Notes: a model not told the origin generated them from the sequence alone. Positions 1 through 8,393 are shown, counted from the stretch's first letter. The stretch is DNA of 64,000 bases from Parapontixanthobacter aurantiacus (GCF_009827635.1 NZ_WTYW01000001.1:514001-578000), one strand, 5' to 3'. Numbers and translations: made by a program.

Positions 1-1
1 C

Positions 2-775
2 ATCTACGAACTCTTCCTCGACGAGAAGGGCGAGAAGATTTCCAAGTCCAAGGGCAACGGGCTGACGATCGAGGAATGGCTCGACTTCGGCACCGAGGAA
101 AGCCTCGGCTTCTACATCTTCCCGAACCCCAAAAGCGCCAAGCAACTGCATGGCGGCGTCGTCCCGCGCGCAGTGGACGATTACTGGCAGTTTCGCGAAC
201 GCCTCGCCGAACAGGATCTCGACAAGCAGCTCGGCAACCCGGTCTGGCACCTGCTGCGCGTGAATGGCGGTTACGAGGCGGAAGAGGCACCGGGGGCGGG
301 CGATAGCCTGCCGGTGTCCTACAGCCTGCTCCTGAACCTCGTCGGCGTGCTGGGGGCGGAAGCGACGGAAGAACAGGTGTGGTCCTATCTCGGCAATTAC
401 GTCGATGTCGCCGAACCGGACAGCCAGCCCGAACTGGCCGAACTCGTCCGCAGCGCGCTTCGCTACAACCGGACCTTCATCGCCCCGCAACTCAGCCGAC
501 GGCCTCCGACCGAAAGCGAGAGCGCCGCGCTGGAGGAACTCGATCGTCGGCTTGCCGCGCTCAATGGCGATACCGAGGCGGAGGATATCCAGACCATCGT
601 CTATGAAATCGGCAAGCGCGAGGAATACGGGTTCGAGAACCTGCGCGACTGGTTCCGGGCGCTGTACGAAATACTCCTCGGTTCGAGCCAGGGGCCGCGC
701 ATGGGTAGTTTCATCGCGCTCTATGGCATTGAAAACTCGCGGCGTCTGATTAAGAATGCATTAGTCACGACGTAA
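2..775 (+). CDS. lysK: Class I lysyl-tRNA synthetase, C-terminal part (5' truncated by window edge)
   Basis: This is the 3' part of a gene that enters from the left edge, leaving 257 residues. It charges tRNA-Lys in the cytoplasm. The class I signature is a KMSKS-type loop read as KISKSKGNG at nt 38-64, followed by an aromatic stretch ending FYIFPNP, which is typical of archaeal/alphaproteobacterial class I LysRS and not of the class II LysS family. The remaining residues form the alpha-helical anticodon-binding region. The stop lies 22 bp before the LOV kinase gene, so the two could share a transcript. Family assignment is firm; the missing N terminus, with the HIGH motif, cannot be checked. 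Confidence 0.9.
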   Translation: MYELFLDEKGEKISKSKGNGLTIEEWLDFGTEESLGFYIFPNPKSAKQLHGGVVPRAVDDYWQFRERLAEQDLDKQLGNPVWHLLRVNGGYEAEEAPGAGDSLPVSYSLLLNLVGVLGAEATEEQVWSYLGNYVDVAEPDSQPELAELVRSALRYNRTFIAPQLSRRPPTESESAALEELDRRLAALNGDTEAEDIQTIVYEIGKREEYGFENLRDWFRALYEILLGSSQGPRMGSFIALYGIENSRRLIKNALVTT

Positions 776-797
776 CGCGGAATCGGGAACGGGCGGG

Positions 798-1925
798 ATG
801 GAGCGCGAAGAACGGAGCGATTTGTCTGCACAGAACGTCGTCCCCGAACAGGTCGACGCCGAGTACCCCTCAACTGATTCGATAGGCGAGGGCAACGCCG
901 ATCCCGGCGATTTGCGCATCGATCCCGCGCAGTTGTTCATCGAGGCGACCGAGCAGACACGCATGGCTCTGTGCGTCAGCGATCCCTATGCCGAGGATTG
1001 CCCGATCATCTACGTGAACGAGGCATTCGTCGAACTGACCGGCTATAGCCGGGACGAGATACTGGGGCGCAACTGCCGCTTCCTCCAAGGAGAGCAAACC
1101 GATCCGCAGGCGGTCGCCAAGTTGCGCGAAGCGGTTTCGCAGGAGCGCGTGCGGGTCGTCGACATATTGAATTACAAGAAGGACGGAACTGCATTCTGGA
1201 ACGCCGTCCATGTCGGACCCGTCTATGGCGAGGACGGCAAGCTCGCCTATTTTTACGGTTCGCAGTGGGACATCACCGATCTCCTGGCGGAGCGCGAGCG
1301 AGCCGATACGAGCGGCGACATCGCGCGCGAAATGAAGCATCGCGCCGACAATCTGTTCTCCGTTGTCATCGCCATCGTGCGGCTGTCTGGGCGAAACGAA
1401 ACCAGTGTCGACCGGCTCGTCGAGAAGGTCACGAGCCGCATTCAGGCCCTTTCAGCGGCGCATCGTGCTTCGAGCACCGAATTGAGTGCGACCGGGGAAC
1501 GGGTCGATCTCTGTGAACTCGTCTGCGAGGTGCTTGCACCCTATCGGACGTCGCGCGAGGATCGGCTGGAAATCGTCGGCTCGAAGACGCCTCTGCCGCG
1601 TCGCTGGGTCACCCCGATCGGCCTGGCCATCCATGAAATGGCTACCAACGCGCTGAAATACGGATCGCTCGGCCAGTCGGAAGGGCGGGTCCATGTCGAC
1701 TGGGAAAGCGACGACGAGCAACTGGTCATTCACTGGATCGAATCGCACGGCCCGGCCCTGCCGAAGACGAATGCGAACGCTGTTAAGGGCGGGGAAATGG
1801 GCACGCGCCTGATGGAGAACGTCCTGCGCGGAGTGGGCGGCAGGATCGATACGACTTTCGCCGAGAGCGGCTTTCGCGCGACGATCACTCTGCCGTTTGA
1901 TGGCGCCGGCAATAGGTCCGGCTAG
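798..1925 (+). CDS. LOV-domain blue-light histidine kinase, HWE family
   Basis: A 375-aa soluble sensor kinase. Residues about 52-165 form a PAS/LOV domain with the photoactive motif GRNCRFLQG; Cys93 is the expected flavin-adduct cysteine. The kinase core follows, with the H-box around EMKHRADNL (His181), an N-box with His (HEMATNALKYG) and the W-x-E signature near HWIE, which are marks of the HWE/HisKA_2 family. No membrane segment is visible. The layout matches the LOV-HWE kinases described from Erythrobacter litoralis (EL346/EL368 type), where blue light controls autophosphorylation. The start is an ATG with a G-rich site (GGGCGGG) just upstream. No receiver gene is adjacent, so the partner must be elsewhere, as is common for HWE kinases. 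Confidence 0.93.
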   Translation: MEREERSDLSAQNVVPEQVDAEYPSTDSIGEGNADPGDLRIDPAQLFIEATEQTRMALCVSDPYAEDCPIIYVNEAFVELTGYSRDEILGRNCRFLQGEQTDPQAVAKLREAVSQERVRVVDILNYKKDGTAFWNAVHVGPVYGEDGKLAYFYGSQWDITDLLAERERADTSGDIAREMKHRADNLFSVVIAIVRLSGRNETSVDRLVEKVTSRIQALSAAHRASSTELSATGERVDLCELVCEVLAPYRTSREDRLEIVGSKTPLPRRWVTPIGLAIHEMATNALKYGSLGQSEGRVHVDWESDDEQLVIHWIESHGPALPKTNANAVKGGEMGTRLMENVLRGVGGRIDTTFAESGFRATITLPFDGAGNRSG

Positions 1926-1928
1926 CCG

Positions 1929-2597
1929 CTAATCCCATTTGCGCGTGCGATACCAGCGCGTGAGGACATATTTCTCTCCTGCAAGGACCGGTGTGCCTGC
2001 GTGCATCGTGCCAGGATTGGGCGACCCGTCGGGCAGAGCGTTGTTCCAGATGAGGAGGACGCCGGGCTTGGGATCGATGGCGAGCCGCGCTTCGGTAAAG
2101 TGCGTCGCACCGCCTTCCTCGACTTCATTGAGGAAAGCCATTGCGGTCCAGCTGCGCTGTCCGCCCCGCTTTTTCTCGCCCTCCCAGTAAGGCTGGTCGG
2201 TGTAGAACCAGTCATTGTGCGGCTTGAACTCCTGCCCCGGCAGGTATCTTTGACCCTGAATCGTCTCGCCGATCTCGAAATCCAAGCCGAGCCGGTCGTC
2301 GATCCTCCGGGAGACTGCCAGCACGAAGGGGTCGGCCGGATCGAAATTGCCGGAATAGGAAGTGCGGAACTGCGACGCATAGTCGACCTCGAACACTGCG
2401 CTGGGCTGCGCGACCTCGTCGATCATCGCGATGAAGCGGGCACACTCCGACGGGGTGAGAAAATCGCCGATGGCGTAGATTTCCGCCGTCTCCGTCGGCA
2501 GGCGATAGGCTTGCGGATCGCTCGTCAACCGCTGCGTCACCTTTGCGCCGATGCGGGCGATCGCCGCCTGGTCCGGATGCTTCATCGATTGCGACAT
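1929..2597 (-). CDS. 2-oxoglutarate/Fe(II)-dependent dioxygenase, prolyl 4-hydroxylase type
   Basis: About 222 aa with the double-stranded beta-helix of the P4H/2OG-Fe(II) oxygenase superfamily. The iron triad is readable as H-x-D in KPHNDWF and a distal His in GTMHAGTPV, and GEKYVLTRWYR near the C terminus supplies the basic residue that would bind 2-oxoglutarate. The substrate is unknown; relatives hydroxylate protein prolines or small molecules. The start is uncertain: the frame stays open to 2684 (TTG) and 2681 (ATG), but the region upstream of 2597 does not look conserved and no start has a convincing ribosome site. It is divergent from the cytochrome b561 gene and ends 3 bp from the convergent LOV kinase gene. 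Confidence 0.8.
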   Translation of the reverse strand: MSQSMKHPDQAAIARIGAKVTQRLTSDPQAYRLPTETAEIYAIGDFLTPSECARFIAMIDEVAQPSAVFEVDYASQFRTSYSGNFDPADPFVLAVSRRIDDRLGLDFEIGETIQGQRYLPGQEFKPHNDWFYTDQPYWEGEKKRGGQRSWTAMAFLNEVEEGGATHFTEARLAIDPKPGVLLIWNNALPDGSPNPGTMHAGTPVLAGEKYVLTRWYRTRKWD

Positions 2598-2698
2598 CAA
2601 CGCGTCTGATAGCGATGGTTGGCGGGCGAGCAAGCGGCAACTCTTGTTCCGCGCGGATAAGAGCGTATGCCGTTGCTCCATCAAGAATGGGAGAGGCT

Positions 2699-3277
2699 AT
2701 GCAAATTCTCGATCGATCGAAGGAGCGCTACAGTCGCGTGGCGATGCTGCTTCACTGGCTTATCGCGATTGCGGTGATAACCAATTGGCGGCTCGCCGAA
2801 GCCGCAGAGCATGCAACCGAAGCGTCTGCCGGGTGGTGGTGGACCCAGCACAAGTCGCTCGGCATCACGATCCTCGTACTGAGCTTGATCCGGCTGATCT
2901 GGCGATTGACGCACCCGCTCCCGGCGATCGAGCAGCGGGTTCCAACATGGCAGCGTGTTCTCGCGCGCACGACGCATGCGATTTTCTATGTGCTGCTGAT
3001 CGGTCTGCCGCTGGGAGGATGGCTGGCGATCTCCTATTTCGGCAGCGATATCGACTATTGGGGCTTGTTCACCATCCCCGGTCTTCCCGTGGGACAGGAT
3101 ATGGCAGCGGGCGAGCGCATCGGCGGTCTGCATGCCCTAGGGGCCGAAATCATGCTCTATCTGATCGTGCTTCATACGCTCGGGGCGCTGAAGCATACCT
3201 TCTTCGACAAAACGCTCGGCATTTTCAGGATGCTTCCTTTCGGTGGGCATCGCGTTCGCGGAACCCGCCTCGATTGA
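2699..3277 (+). CDS. Cytochrome b561 family membrane protein
   Basis: A 192-aa integral membrane protein with about four hydrophobic helices. Conserved histidines lie in LLHWLIA (helix 1), TQHKSLG, TTHAIFYV (helix 3) and LHALGAEIM/LHTLGALKH (helix 4), the bis-haem ligand pattern of bacterial diheme cytochrome b561 proteins such as CybB. These move electrons at the inner membrane, for example from ubiquinol or to superoxide. The ATG at 2699 is preceded by GGGAGAGG at close spacing, so I place the start there and not at upstream in-frame starts. Divergent from the oxygenase gene; a shared promoter region is implied. The electron donor or acceptor cannot be read from sequence. Confidence 0.88.
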   Translation: MQILDRSKERYSRVAMLLHWLIAIAVITNWRLAEAAEHATEASAGWWWTQHKSLGITILVLSLIRLIWRLTHPLPAIEQRVPTWQRVLARTTHAIFYVLLIGLPLGGWLAISYFGSDIDYWGLFTIPGLPVGQDMAAGERIGGLHALGAEIMLYLIVLHTLGALKHTFFDKTLGIFRMLPFGGHRVRGTRLD

Positions 3278-3285
3278 GCGAAAAC

Positions 3286-3318
3286 GCAAAAGCCCCCGCC
3301 ATCGAGATGAGCGGGGGC
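3286..3318 (-). terminator. Intrinsic terminator for the RcnB-like gene
   Basis: Perfect 8-bp GC stem (GCCCCCGC at 3292-3299 with GCGGGGGC at 3311-3318). On the minus strand the stem is followed by a T-rich tract (TTTTGCGTTTT), the form expected for a terminator of the minus-strand gene ending at 3380. There is no T-run on the plus side. Confidence 0.7.
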
Positions 3319-3327
3319 CATAGTGCC

Positions 3328-3359
3328 TGCCGGAACGCTTCCGATCCTTCGTTCCGGCA
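3328..3359. repeat. Inverted repeat between convergent genes
   Basis: Perfect 10-bp arms TGCCGGAACG (3328-3337) and CGTTCCGGCA (3350-3359) around a 12-nt loop. The hairpin sits between the convergent cytochrome b561 and RcnB-like genes and probably helps end transcription, although it has no U-tract of its own. Confidence 0.6.
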
Positions 3360-3379
3360 AGCAGGGGTATTCGGCAGTC

Positions 3380-4348
3380 CTACCAGAAGAAGTCGTAGAT
3401 GACGTCGACGACTTCGCCCGAATAGATGTCGACGAGAAGAACGTCGTCGTAATACCTCACCCAGCGATAGGGCCCGTAGACCTCCGGCAGGCGATAGGAC
3501 CAGGGATCGCGGATGTAGTAGCGGCTGCCGAAGAAGCCACTGTCGAGAAAGATCCCGATACTCAGCCGGTTATAGCTGTGTCCGCGATAGGGCGCATAGT
3601 AGCGACCCAAGCGATAGTGATTGCGATGAAGGTTGCGATACCTCAACCAGTCGTAACGCTGGTTGTTGCGCCATGCGCGTCGGTCCCAGCGACGATGGTC
3701 GCGATAGTCGTGGCGGTCTCCGCGCCGCTCCCACCGCCTGTCGTCGCGGTGATCGCGCCTGTCGCCGCGCCGGTCCCAGCGTCCGTCCCGGTCCCGGTCG
3801 CCGCGATAATAGTCGCCCCGGTCGCCTCTGTAGCGATCGCGATAAGCGTCGCGGCGCTGATCGCGGTCTCTTTCCCTCAGGGTCTCGCGAATTGCGTCCC
3901 GGCGGACATCACGGCGAGCTTCGCGAAGGTCGCGATCGCCGCCACGCCTGCTTTCGCGAAGGTCGCGTTCACCCCCGCGCCGCGCTTCCCTCAGGTCGCG
4001 GCGTTGTTCCTGCTGAACGCGCTGGGCCCGCTCCGCTCTTTCCTGGACGACTTCGCGGGCAACGGCCCGGCGTTCACCGAGGTCGCGTGAGACGTCGCGC
4101 CTTTGCGGAGCTTCGCGGCGGACTTCCCGATCGATTTCCCGTCTGACTTCGCGCCGATCCTGCCGCGCCTGACCACGTTCGGATCGTGCGCGTTGCCGGT
4201 CGCCCAGCGTTCGTTGGCCACGTTCGCGCTGCTGCTCGACCGAAGCCGATGCTGCGGAGGCGGTTGCCGCCGTAGGCCAGGCAACGCCAGCCAAAGCGAT
4301 GGCAATGATGCCGAAACCGCTCTTTTTCAGAATGTTATTCACTGCCAT
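3380..4348 (-). CDS. RcnB-like periplasmic protein with long Arg/Asp-rich repeat region
   Basis: 322 aa. An N-terminal signal peptide (KKSGFGIIAIALAGVAWPTAATASAASA) points to the periplasm. Residues about 40-210 are an extreme low-complexity stretch of Arg, Asp, Glu and Gln with recurring RRDLREARRGG- and RGDRRDHRD-like units. The C terminus, ending RYYDDVLLVDIYSGEVVDVIYDFFW, is the RcnB fold known from Ni/Co homeostasis proteins. Family members are periplasmic; a direct metal role is not shown for this variant. The ATG at 4348 has GGAG upstream and begins the signal peptide; the open frame extends to 4549 but that part is not signal-like. The repeat region makes the opposite strand fully open, which creates a false plus-strand ORF. 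Confidence 0.8.
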   Translation of the reverse strand: MAVNNILKKSGFGIIAIALAGVAWPTAATASAASASVEQQRERGQRTLGDRQRARSERGQARQDRREVRREIDREVRREAPQRRDVSRDLGERRAVAREVVQERAERAQRVQQEQRRDLREARRGGERDLRESRRGGDRDLREARRDVRRDAIRETLRERDRDQRRDAYRDRYRGDRGDYYRGDRDRDGRWDRRGDRRDHRDDRRWERRGDRHDYRDHRRWDRRAWRNNQRYDWLRYRNLHRNHYRLGRYYAPYRGHSYNRLSIGIFLDSGFFGSRYYIRDPWSYRLPEVYGPYRWVRYYDDVLLVDIYSGEVVDVIYDFFW

Positions 4349-4491
4349 CGGTGGCTCTCCACTGTTTCGGTCGCGCCCACCCGTGCGATCATTGTCGATG
4401 AAGCGGGTATATCGGACGACGACTGACCGGTCCATGAACCGGACATGATGCTTTCCGTTCATGTTTCTTAACGAATATATGAACCATCCGG

Positions 4492-5139
4492 ATGGCGCGA
4501 TTGACTTGGACACCGCTATCTGCGCTTGCCGAAGGCGTGGAACCGACATTCGAAACGATCATGGACGACGCCCGGCATCGTCTCTCGGAGGGGGCGAGCA
4601 ACCGCAAGGTTCCTTTTCACTCTCCGGTCGTCGCGAGCCTGGACGGCGAGGGGGGTGTGGCGCAACGGGTGATGATCCTGCGAGCTTTCGACGCGGAAAA
4701 ATGGCAGCTGCGTTTCCATACAGATGCGCGCAGTCCGAAAGTCGATCAATTCGACAGCAGCGATGCGGTTAGCGTCCTTTTCTACGACAAGGACGCCAAG
4801 ATACAGATACGTGTCGCCGGGCGAGCGGTCGTCGAACGGGACAGCCCGGAAGCCGACGCCGCCTGGAACGACAGCACGACCTTCGCGCGGCGTTGCTACA
4901 TGGCCGAGGCGGGTCCCAGCTCGACAAGTCAAAGTCCGACCTCTGGGCTTCCCGCCCCGATAGAGGGCGTCAATCCGAGCGAAGCCGACGTTGCTCCGGC
5001 GCGCGTCAATTTCGCGATCCTGCGTATCGTCATCACGAAGCTGGACTGGCTCCACCTCGCAAATGAGGGGCACCGCCGCGCGCTCCTGACCTTCGAGGAG
5101 GAAAGTCGCGAGCCGTCCGGTCAATGGATCGTGCCTTAG
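4492..5139 (+). CDS. Pyridoxamine 5'-phosphate oxidase-like flavoprotein
   Basis: 215 aa with the FMN-binding split-barrel pattern: RVMILRAFD, LRFHTDARSPKVDQF and VSVLFYDKDAKIQIRVAGRAVV correspond to the strands that hold FMN in PNPOx-like proteins. The C-terminal half (LDWLHLANEGHRRALLTF) fits the family. Known members oxidise pyridoxine/pyridoxamine phosphate or act as general flavin reductases; this one lacks the full PdxH C-terminal signature, so the substrate is open. The start ATG at 4492 has only a weak ribosome site. It lies divergent from the RcnB-like gene and convergent with the CheY-like gene. Confidence 0.78.
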   Translation: MARLTWTPLSALAEGVEPTFETIMDDARHRLSEGASNRKVPFHSPVVASLDGEGGVAQRVMILRAFDAEKWQLRFHTDARSPKVDQFDSSDAVSVLFYDKDAKIQIRVAGRAVVERDSPEADAAWNDSTTFARRCYMAEAGPSSTSQSPTSGLPAPIEGVNPSEADVAPARVNFAILRIVITKLDWLHLANEGHRRALLTFEEESREPSGQWIVP

Positions 5140-5154
5140 GAACCGCCGCAAGCG

Positions 5155-5763
5155 TCAGACGACGCCGATAAGCTTCAACTTCTCCAGCAGGCCCGTCTGA
5201 TCGAAGGGCTTGGTGATGTACTCGTCCGCCCCGCTCGAGCGAGCGCGATCCATGTCGCGCCCCGCCGACTTGCTGGTACAGAATACGACCTTGGGCGCAT
5301 CGCCCCCGTCCTGTTCGCGCAGGGCATCGAGAAACTGGATGCCCGTCATGACCGGCATGTCCCAATCGAGCAACACCAGATCGGGCATGGCGATCCGGCA
5401 TTTCGCCAGTGCTTCTTCGCCGTTTTCGGCCTCCGAGACGGCAAAGCCGCACGCCTCGACGATGGGTCGGGCAATCTTGCGGATCATGCGCGAATCATCG
5501 ACCAGCAGGCAAGTCCGTCGCCGCGTCTCCTTCGGCGCGAGGGCGGAAACCCGCGCTCCGAGGCTATGGCGTGTGGTCGAGACGGCGGGCGTTGCGGTTG
5601 CGGTCGTCTCGCTCACCGTTCCCGCCGCTTCGAGAACATCGTCCTCTTCCTCGCCCCGGTCGCGGGCAAGCGCATCCACATCCGGGCGGGAGGGGCGTGC
5701 TGCGAGCGGGTCCGACTGGGCAATGCGCCCCTTGCTGCCGGCGCGCTTTATGAGATGGCGCAT
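5155..5763 (-). CDS. CheY-like response regulator with N-terminal extension
   Basis: 202 aa. Residues about 83-200 are a receiver domain: acidic pair in LLVDDSR, phospho-acceptor Asp in LVLLDWDMP, Thr/Ser in VVFCTSKS and the conserved Lys in ITKPFD. The first ~80 residues are Ala/Thr/Glu-rich and look disordered. There is no output domain, so it would act by protein contact or as a phosphate relay. The ATG at 5763 sits after GAGG inside the 3' end of the upstream gene, which it overlaps by 16 bp, pointing to translational coupling. No kinase is adjacent. Confidence 0.85.
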   Translation of the reverse strand: MRHLIKRAGSKGRIAQSDPLAARPSRPDVDALARDRGEEEDDVLEAAGTVSETTATATPAVSTTRHSLGARVSALAPKETRRRTCLLVDDSRMIRKIARPIVEACGFAVSEAENGEEALAKCRIAMPDLVLLDWDMPVMTGIQFLDALREQDGGDAPKVVFCTSKSAGRDMDRARSSGADEYITKPFDQTGLLEKLKLIGVV

Positions 5764-6047
5764 GGTGCAGCCTCCTGTCGGTGAGTGCCGAGCGGCGCGA
5801 GCGGCATCGCGTCCTTTTCGCCCGGCGTCTTTCTTACGTGGATGTAGGGCACCCAGACCTTTCCGTATTCGGCCTGCTGATACCAGAGATCGATGATGTC
5901 GTAGGAAGCCCAGAAGCCGTCCGGTTCGCGCAGGCGAATTCCCTCGCCGATGCGCGGCACGATCGCGAACTGCAATCGCTCGTTCGTCTGGTGCGTTTCG
6001 TTCTGGACTTCGATGTCGATCACTGCTGCGCCCTTCGTCTCGACCAT
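5748..6047 (-). CDS. Hypothetical protein, possible PilZ-like fold
   Basis: 99 aa, soluble, no signal peptide. The sequence has a beta-rich look (VIDIEVQNETHQTNERLQFAIVPRIGEGIRL, then YGKVWVPYIHVRK). It overlaps the CheY-like gene by 16 bp and is almost certainly co-translated with it, so the two products probably work together. The RIGEGIRL segment is loosely like small regulatory barrel proteins but I cannot assign a family with confidence. Confidence 0.6.
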   Translation of the reverse strand: MVETKGAAVIDIEVQNETHQTNERLQFAIVPRIGEGIRLREPDGFWASYDIIDLWYQQAEYGKVWVPYIHVRKTPGEKDAMPLAPLGTHRQEAAPCAIS

Positions 6048-6305
6048 CGTTTAGGCAAGAATTCTTGACGAATTGCAAATGCCGGAACCGTACTTTCGGG
6101 AACCCGGCAAAATGGCAGAGTTCCGGGGCGGAAGGGGCAAAAAATCCTACGCGATGGAACACATGGAACACGGTCCTGGCGATACAAAACCGTAGGCCGA
6201 CAACGAGCTCCGCCGCCCGCGATAGCTTCCGCGAGTTGGCAGCATCTACATGAGAGAGAAGTCGGCCGATCACGGCGCCCTTTTACCGGGCTGGGCCGAC
6301 GGTAG

Positions 6306-6581
6306 GAAAATGCAATCGCGCCCGGTGGCGCTCCAACGTGCCGCATGGTCGCCTCGGGAATGGCGGCGTATCCGGCCAACTCCGATGGCGTGCCGTTCGA
6401 CATGTCGCATATCTACGCCAGCGGAAACATCGCCGCGGACATGTATTGCAACCTCACCGCTGCACGAACCGGGCGCATCCTTGCGTCACGCCTGTGGAAC
6501 GCGACGGAGGACCCGGGAATGAAGAAGATGCTCGGTCCGGCGCCGCCGCATAGTGGGGCTCAAAAAGAACAGATGAAATAG
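6306..6581 (+). pseudogene. Manganese catalase remnant (internal fragment)
   Basis: The frame from 6306 to the TAG at 6579-6581 encodes a stretch strongly like the middle/C-terminal part of Mn-containing catalases: YPANSDGVPFDMSHIY, SGNIAADMYCN, ARTGRILASRLWN and DPGMKKMLG. Intact members have ~280-300 aa with a ferritin-like helical bundle carrying the metal ligands upstream and a conserved IARDTMHQ-type helix after the MLxF segment. Here a stop codon at 6303-6305 closes the frame on the left and the C-terminal helix is replaced by GPAPPHSGAQKEQMK. There are no metal-ligand helices, so the product cannot be an active catalase. Confidence 0.55.
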
Positions 6582-6699
6582 TTCTGGTGCAGTGCCGGGT
6601 GCGCGTTCGTGCCCGGCAGCACGAAACCAATCGCCGAATGTCGGGTTGGTTTTAGTGAATACTTCGCTTCAGATTGCTTCAAGCAGTTAGGAAATAGAG

Positions 6700-6945
6700 A
6701 TGTCCCATTCGCCCGCGAGCTGTTTCAAGATTACCTGCATGAAGACGGCCAGTTACGCGCTCATGCACTTGGTCGTCGCTATCGCCGTGGCCTATGCTCT
6801 GACCCGCAACTGGCAGGCGGCTTTGGCGATCGGCCTCATTGAACCGCTCGTTCAGACGTTCGCCTATTACTTTCACGATCGCGCCTGGAACAGGGCAGGC
6901 GGGGATTGGAATGCGAGTTCCGCCGAGCCGAGCGGTCTCGGATAA
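6700..6945 (+). CDS. DUF2061 small membrane protein
   Basis: 81 aa. Two hydrophobic segments (ALMHLVVAIAVAYALTRN and AALAIGLIEPLVQTFAYYFHDRAW) and the conserved KTASYALMH, EPLVQTFAYYFHDRAW motifs match the DUF2061 family of inner-membrane proteins of unknown function. AGGAAA lies about 8 bp before the ATG. It stands alone between the catalase remnant and the FKBP gene. Confidence 0.8.
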   Translation: MSHSPASCFKITCMKTASYALMHLVVAIAVAYALTRNWQAALAIGLIEPLVQTFAYYFHDRAWNRAGGDWNASSAEPSGLG

Positions 6946-6950
6946 AGCCG

Positions 6951-6991
6951 GGCTCGCCGGTCCGAAGCGCAGTGCTTCGAACCGGCGGGCC
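6951..6991. terminator. Strong hairpin between convergent DUF2061 and FKBP genes
   Basis: Arms 6951-6968 and 6974-6991 pair over 18 bp with two G-T type mismatches around a 5-nt loop. The position between convergent genes suits a bidirectional terminator, although neither side has a long U-tract. Confidence 0.5.
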
Positions 6992-7001
6992 GGGACCGCG
7001 C

Positions 7002-7439
7002 TCAGGCAGCCTGCTTGATTTCGCGCAGGGTTACGCCGAAAGTCAGGTCTTCGCCTGCGAGCGGGTGATTGCCGTCGGCCTTGACCGACTCTTCGCCAAC
7101 AGACACGACATGGAGCGTTACCGGCGTACCGTCCTGTTGCTGTGCCTGCAGAGCCATGCCGGGCTGCGGCTCGGGTTCCGGGGGCAGGCTCTGACGGGGA
7201 ATATCGATCACGAGTTCGTCACGACGCGGGCCGAAAGCCTTGTCGCTGTCGATTTCGACAGTTTCCTGCTTGCCGACTTCCATGCCGGTGAGCGTTTCCT
7301 CGATCTGCGGGAAGGTCTGGCCCTGGCCGATGGAGATTTCCTGGGGGCCGGCTTCCTCGGTATTGCCGACGACGGTCCCGTCGGTTTTGCTGACGACGTA
7401 GTCGATCAATACGGTGTCACCGTGTTTTGCAGTCTGCAT
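7002..7439 (-). CDS. FKBP-type peptidyl-prolyl isomerase (SlyD-like)
   Basis: 145 aa. Begins MQTAKHGDTVLIDYVVSKTDGTVV and contains IGQGQTFPQIEETLTGMEVGKQETVEI, the FKBP core followed by an IF-domain-like insertion (FGPRRDELVIDIPRQSLP), as in SlyD/FkpB-type isomerases. It speeds prolyl bond rotation and has chaperone activity in the cytoplasm; there is no signal peptide. There is no His-rich metal tail like that of E. coli SlyD. The ATG at 7439 has AGAAGGA upstream; longer in-frame starts lack a site. Confidence 0.88.
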   Translation of the reverse strand: MQTAKHGDTVLIDYVVSKTDGTVVGNTEEAGPQEISIGQGQTFPQIEETLTGMEVGKQETVEIDSDKAFGPRRDELVIDIPRQSLPPEPEPQPGMALQAQQQDGTPVTLHVVSVGEESVKADGNHPLAGEDLTFGVTLREIKQAA

Positions 7440-7654
7440 GATATGTCCTTCTCGGATTTCGTGTGTCCGGCGCACGGGGATTGGCGCCGTCATGGTCGCG
7501 CCCGCGTACCGGGCGCCCTCACGCGTGAGTCTCGCAAACGAGGCCGGGCGAGTCAAATGGGGCGGACGGGGCTGCATCGACCTCGCTGGAACGACTTCCC
7601 AAACCAAGAATATAAGAAAGGAAAAATCGCCTATTGTTGAGAACAAGGATCAAG

Positions 7655-8206
7655 ATGACCCATAGCTTTAGCTCCCTTGTTGCCACCGGCGCCATCGCCC
7701 TGTCGCTCGTCGCTTGCTCGACCGAGGCCGACGGGGACGCAACTACCGGAGATAACAGCGCCGCCTCGGACGAAGTAAGCGGCGACATGACGCCGTCCTC
7801 GGTCGATGTGGTCGAGGCGGCGAGTGCCAACGGAAATCTCGATAGGTTCCTTGAGGTAGCGGTGTCCAACGGCGTCGGCGAAACGCTCGCCAACGCCGAC
7901 GCGGTCACCATCTTTGCCCCGATCGACGAAGCATTCGGCGCGGTAGAGGGGCTGGACCAGATGTCACAGGAACAGGTTGTCGCAATTTTACAGCGGCACG
8001 CCGTGGGCCGGATTATCCGCGCCGAGGATATAGCCGAAGGCGAGACGCAGCTTCAGACATTGTCAGGCGAAACGCTGACGATCAACAACCAAGGCGGCCA
8101 GATCATGGTGACTTCGCCCGACGGTGTCGAAGCGAGGGTGGTGGAAGCCGATATTACCGGTGACAACGGCGTCGTTCATGCAATCAACACGGTGCTGACG
8201 GAGTAG
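7655..8206 (+). CDS. Fasciclin-domain lipoprotein
   Basis: 183 aa. The N terminus is a lipoprotein signal with lipobox LVAC (MTHSFSSLVATGAIALSLVAC), so the mature protein should be lipid-anchored outside the inner membrane. An acidic linker is followed by one fasciclin (FAS1) domain with the H1 motif VTIFAPIDEAFGAV and the H2 region VVEADITGDNGVVHAINTVL. FAS1 proteins act in adhesion or surface interactions; the partner is unknown. AAGGAT lies just upstream of the ATG. A TTG at 7634 keeps the frame open but would disturb the signal peptide. Confidence 0.85.
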   Translation: MTHSFSSLVATGAIALSLVACSTEADGDATTGDNSAASDEVSGDMTPSSVDVVEAASANGNLDRFLEVAVSNGVGETLANADAVTIFAPIDEAFGAVEGLDQMSQEQVVAILQRHAVGRIIRAEDIAEGETQLQTLSGETLTINNQGGQIMVTSPDGVEARVVEADITGDNGVVHAINTVLTE

Positions 8207-8393
8207 GCGCGGGCTTAAGGCCGTGCGAAACTCTCAGATTTGGTTTGGAGCAGGCCGGTTAGGCCATGAATGCGAGCTCGTGCTAGAATCCACTAAGGTT
8301 ATTTGGCGGCGGCTATCGCGGAACGATCGGTGAAGCCCCCGGTTCGATGCTTGAAGGTGGCTGCAACGTCGAGCGGCCCAATCGGAGAATAGC

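Noticed and set aside
3323-4090. 255-codon plus-strand frame rich in Val/Ala/Pro
   Set aside because: Opposite strand of the Arg/Asp repeats of the RcnB-like gene; low complexity and no ribosome site.
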